Shown one piece after another: positions 60,231 to 64,000 of a stretch of 64,000 nucleotides of DNA (the first letter of the stretch is position 1; every line of letters begins with the position of its first letter). The notes beneath the pieces were generated by a model. The model made no database searches. It was given only the letters and a program-made list of their open reading frames with translations, and was not told where the DNA came from. This stretch comes from Cephalotus follicularis (taxonomy: Eukaryota; Streptophyta; Magnoliopsida; Oxalidales; Cephalotaceae). The stretch lies in assembly GCA_001972305.1 (NCBI GenBank), contig BDDD01000043.1, forward strand, positions 235,717-299,716, read 5' to 3'. The position numbers and the translations under genes were made by a program.

Positions 60231-61934
60231 TCCGTCCAAGGGATCTACACGAGCTACTGGTGATAAAAAGGGTTTTAGGGTGTTCAAAAGTATTAGTTTT
60301 TGGAATCACCGCCAATCATTTTAATCTAGGTGTGATTAGTCACCTATTTAATTTTATCAATAAAATCAAAATGGTCTGCATTATCAGATTTGAATTCAGG
60401 AGTACAGTTACCTGTAGGAAATGTATTAGTACCCCACAACGGCCGTTACAAAGACGGTACTTTAAATTACTAGTTCTTGTGTCAAGTTTATTTGATTCCA
60501 CATAATAGATTTTTTTTTAATAAAATAAAATAAAAAAATAAGTGTAAAGATGCACAAACAGACAAGTGTAGTCGCGTTCTCAAATAAACATCATGTCAAC
60601 AGCTAATGATTTATTTATTGTAGCCTTCAAGAAATTTTTACGAGACTTACACTACCTGTGTTTGAAACATAAAAAAAAATTCTTAACCTTCAAATATATT
60701 CAAAAAATATTGTTACCAATCAAAAAATTAATTAATTCAATTCCAGTTAAATATCCAATTGCCAAATTTCATGCGTTTAAGTGAAGCAATTAATTGATGG
60801 TATCAAAGCATGACAACATTCACACATCAAAAAAAGTTAATCAGCCTGTCATTGCTAAATGCTCCGCCACGAAGCAAGCTCTCCCGAATACGCCAGATGC
60901 GCAAATGGCTAAAGAAGTCGTCTACAAGATATTGGAAGAAAAATAGCTTTGATATTCAGCCCAATCCAAACAGAAACTCATCATTCAACTATCAAGTTTG
61001 GACCCTAAGCCCAAAAAAAAAAAAACAATTTTGCTTACTATATAAACATTTTTTCATCTTTTTTTCATTCATTTCTCTCTTCCTCACTCTCTCCCCCAAC
61101 GCTAACTCTCCCTCCCTGGGTTCTCCACAGCCAACAGACGTCGGGGGTTTCACTAGCAATAGATCCGGTGAAACCGCCGATAGCCTTCTTGTAGCTACCC
61201 TAATTCGACGATCTTTTTTTATCGTATTCAGCATCCACGTTTACTTACTGTACAGATAATATGTTGCTCACATATTTTATGGATTGTATGGATTAGGGCA
61301 TTTTAATACCCACATGGTATGATTACATGTTTTATATGGATTGTTTACGAGCCTTGTTGAGCATGAGGATAGTTTTACGGATAGGTTTGGTAACACAAAC
61401 CCTATTATACACTGAGACATACTATGACATTTTCTAACCGACATAAACCTCACCCTACTCTCATTTTCTCCCATTCTCTCTCTTTGTCTCTCGACCCACT
61501 GCCCATATCACAGCCAAAAAGGGGGAGGGTTTTACATGTTTTTGATTGATCAAAGCTGGAAATTGAAGCTTGATAGGGATTGAACTTGAGTTCTCCACTT
61601 TTCTTTTCCATTTCTTCAACCTAGATCAAGCTCAAACCAATTAGAATTTCTCTACCTAAAATTTGCCACGAATACGTTGTTTTATTGCTTTATATGAACT
61701 AAATAATCTGCATAATTGATTAATCGAATGGATATAAATGGATTAGAAAATGATTAGGGTTTAAATCAATGGTTTTTAACCTAGAAGTTGAAAGGATGGT
61801 TGTTATGGATTAAAAATGGTTTAAATATATTATAGGATGGTTTTTAAACTTGATTTGAACATGGAAACGATTTGAAATGGAAAGAGCTTGGATTTGGGTT
61901 GATTTTAGGATCGAACCTGTTTGTTGCCCAACTC
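60231..61934. other. Non-coding region with promoter-like stretch
   Basis: No gene recognised. A TATA-like ACTATATAAAC (about 61037) is followed by about 60 bp of CT-rich sequence, and another CT-rich tract lies at 61450-61490. This resembles a plant promoter or LTR leader, but no transcript can be assigned. Confidence 0.35.
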
Positions 61935-62245
61935 AGCGTGTTGACGCCTTTCCCCTAAGGCATCGACTTATTCATAACGAGACTCTTGTCTCGCATTTTT
62001 CTAGCTAAAGACGTCAACGCCTTCTCCTTGTAGCATCGACGTGCTGGTAATAAGATTTTGCCTCCATTTTTCCCAACCCAAAACGTCGACGCCTTCTCTT
62101 TATGATGTCAACGCATTTACTTCTACATACTGTCTACAAATTACAACTTAAACGTTGACGACTTCTCCATAAAACGTCGACGTGTAAGCTAAGGGAAAAG
62201 GACGTCGACATGATGGCCTATCATGTCGATGCCTTTGCTACAGGT
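61935..62245. repeat. GTCGAC palindrome cluster C
   Basis: Five pairs of motif copies (CGTCGACGCC-type), each pair joined by a CTTCTCCTTGTAG-type linker of about 12-15 bp: near 61940-61972, 62010-62040, 62082-62110, 62153-62182 and 62200-62232. Linker and motif match clusters A and B. Confidence 0.8.
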
Positions 62246-62350
62246 TTCTAGAATGAACTATTTTAAATTGTAAATGGCTTTAATTTCTTCAAACAGTTTT
62301 CTTATTGGGTCCTTTCCTTAGGCCTTATATGTTTTCAAAGAGAGTTTAAC

Positions 62351-62662
62351 ATGGTTTTGAGCATGGATCGATCCTTGCTTTTGATAATTTTTTTATACAT
62401 AAAAAATGTAATGATTTCTACAAGGACATTTGCAGATGATGTAAGTCTTGAAAGTGATGATTCCCTTCAAGGAGATGGGGAAGGGGATGAGGTAGTATTG
62501 CCTCCAAATGTTCGAATAAGGGATCCTACGTCAGACCATGACAACACAGATGATGAGGAAGATGAATGGGATGAGGAGGATTCTGACACGGATGACGAGG
62601 ATGAAGTGATGGAATATGATTCCGATAATGAAGACGACATGGATATTGATAACATAGATTAA
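62351..62662 (+). CDS. Acidic protein fragment, unknown
   Basis: An open frame of 103 codons with a hydrophobic start (LLLIIFLYI) and then a strongly acidic, Asp/Glu-rich region (DDEEDEWDEEDSDTDDEDEV). It may be the first exon of the transposase-like remnant that follows, because such acidic linkers precede some plant transposase domains; that is inference. Coding use is uncertain. Confidence 0.35.
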   Translation: MVLSMDRSLLLIIFLYIKNVMISTRTFADDVSLESDDSLQGDGEGDEVVLPPNVRIRDPTSDHDNTDDEEDEWDEEDSDTDDEDEVMEYDSDNEDDMDIDNID

Positions 62663-63049
62663 ACTGTAAGTTAATAGTGTAGTATATGTAATAAAGGATG
62701 TTTGCAATAGTATTCTTAATATTCTAAATTTGCATGACATTATAGTTTGATAATATATAATAAAACAACTGTACATAATTTGTATTAATTTTAAATACGG
62801 TGAATTCTTGTAGAGACACCACTTAGGGTCACACGCTCCTTGATTGCTGGAGCTTCCACTACAATTTAAGGTTCTTCCTGTCCCGATTTGGACGACATGG
62901 AATTAGACACACAAGGACAGGATACCAATGTTTCTAGTGCTAGTAAGGAAATTTATTATGTCACAATTTTTTATTAAATTGTTTTTGGTATGTACGTATA
63001 TATTTCGTTATACATATTTACAGTCAAATGTAACCATGTTTTTGAATCA

Positions 63050-63975
63050 GGCTCTCATCAACGACGGATGAGGGGAGCTAGTAGGGGGCGGACTTGCCCC
63101 CATAGAGGGTGGAGGATTCTAGGCTTGTTCGTCATATTAGTGCCATGGGATAAGTAACAAGTAATTTGAGTAAATTTTTTTTAAACTAACATATTATGTT
63201 GGTGCTAATATTTGTTTAATTGCAGATATTTTGAGGAAATAGATGTTAAGAACACGATAGCGGTCCTGACCAATGCTCGAATACTGCACCCTTTGACGAC
63301 GTGGAGTCAGTGGCCTGATTCAGAAAAGGAACTTTTGTGAGAGAAGCTACTGGTGAGTAAAATTGTTTCAGTTAACAGTTAGTATTATTCAAGTTATTTT
63401 TATTTTTGTTGTTGATTCACATTGATATTTTGTAGGAGTACATTCACTTTCTGTTATCTGATACATACAACAGACCTCCTTTCCACAGTTATATGCAGGA
63501 GAATTACCCAAAAATGGATGTGTAAATTCAGAAATAAGCTGATGACCAATGCTGGTGTGCATCAGATGAGTCCTGAGTGCAAGCGGTATGGCCCACAAGA
63601 AATATCAGACCCAGTGTGGGAGTAGATGGTGGACATCTGGATGACAGAGGATTTTCAGAAGAAGGCAAGAACAAATGCCACTAATTGGGCGAGCGAATCC
63701 ACACCACTTACATTGGTGGTAGCTAGACGATGAGAGACAACTTAAGATTGGGGTAAGTAATAAACTTAATTTATAATTATGATGATTAATGTTTTATTTA
63801 TTATTATTAATCTACATTTTTTGTGTTTCAAACTTATTTGAAATAGCATTTAACTTGCAGGAGGCCAAGGGGAAAGGGATTGGGAATGTATACTTCGACA
63901 CCCATCAAAAGGTGAAGGAGGACACTCTTCCACCTCCTGTTATAGTAAAGAGGGTGATGAGTCACAAACTATAAT
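63050..63975 (+). pseudogene. Possible plant transposase (Ptta/En-Spm type) remnant
   Basis: Broken frames read RMRGASRGRTCPHRG, then YFEEIDVKNTIAVLTNARIL, then TTWSQWPDSEKELL. After a gap come VDIWMTEDFQKKARTNATNW, then SESTPLT, and finally EAKGKGIGNVYFDTHQKVKE. The order (RGRT start, W..F..K..R..N region, FDTH motif) resembles the plant transposase family PF03004 found in CACTA-related elements. Several stops (for example at 63338-63340 and 63622-63624) and intron-like gaps are present. The window ends here. The similarity is from memory and weak. Confidence 0.3.
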
Positions 63976-64000
63976 GAATATGTCAATTACCATTTATATG

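Noticed and set aside
60810-61259. 149-codon plus-strand frame
   Set aside because: It crosses a poly-A run and a TATA/CT-rich promoter-like stretch, with no domain and low-complexity composition.
62467-62655. Serine-rich minus-strand frame
   Set aside because: Antisense of the acidic frame at 62351-62662.

Overview
The window is nuclear DNA of a flowering plant, most likely a eudicot. One ten-exon gene with canonical introns (a NAP1-related/SET histone chaperone) sits in AT-rich DNA that is otherwise almost entirely LTR retrotransposons in nested layers, with a few DNA-transposon remnants. No tRNA, rRNA or CRISPR was seen, and nothing looks bacterial.

Layout. 1-10052: a Ty3/gypsy element of Tat type (E1), minus strand, running off the left edge; its gag is split by a solo LTR (7227-9186, duplication TCCTC). 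11599-20944: a non-autonomous hAT-like element (8-bp duplication TCCCCACG) split by an unusual chromovirus-like element (12060-20834, duplication TATTT). The right end of that element is an inverted copy of its own LTR end, which makes a large palindrome. 21029-21930: a possible TRIM. 23151-27391 (minus): the NAP1-related gene, with all ten coding exons joining in frame (274 codons). 28088-34245: a decayed Tat-type element (E3, minus strand). 34353-46831: stacked LTRs, including two solo LTRs with perfect duplications (37756-40468, TTTGA; 42742-45299, ATAAC). 48673-58540: a complete Tat-type element (E2, plus strand) with 510/507-bp LTRs and duplication ATTAA, but with a PR-RT deletion. 58541-64000: AT-rich DNA with MITE/TRIM-like pieces, a cluster of GTCGAC palindromes, and an acidic reading frame followed by a possible plant transposase remnant.

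How the parts relate. E1, E2 and E3 share one plan: LTR, gag, pol, a spacer of tandem repeats, then a second gene on the opposite strand converging on pol, then LTR. The opposite-strand gene encodes a putative 'gypsy type transposon' domain (E2 and E3), a basic nuclear-signal-like stretch (seen in E2) and coiled coils. It is interrupted by short introns; one 75-bp intron is at the same place in E1 and E2. Such introns survive retrotransposition because they are antisense to the genomic RNA. This gene and the palindromic chromovirus-like element are the two most interesting systems here. Arrays of a 14-bp palindrome centred on GTCGAC recur in three unrelated contexts and differ mainly by CpG-type transitions.

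All coordinates and splice sites were read by eye. Lineage names rest on recognised motifs, not on searches.
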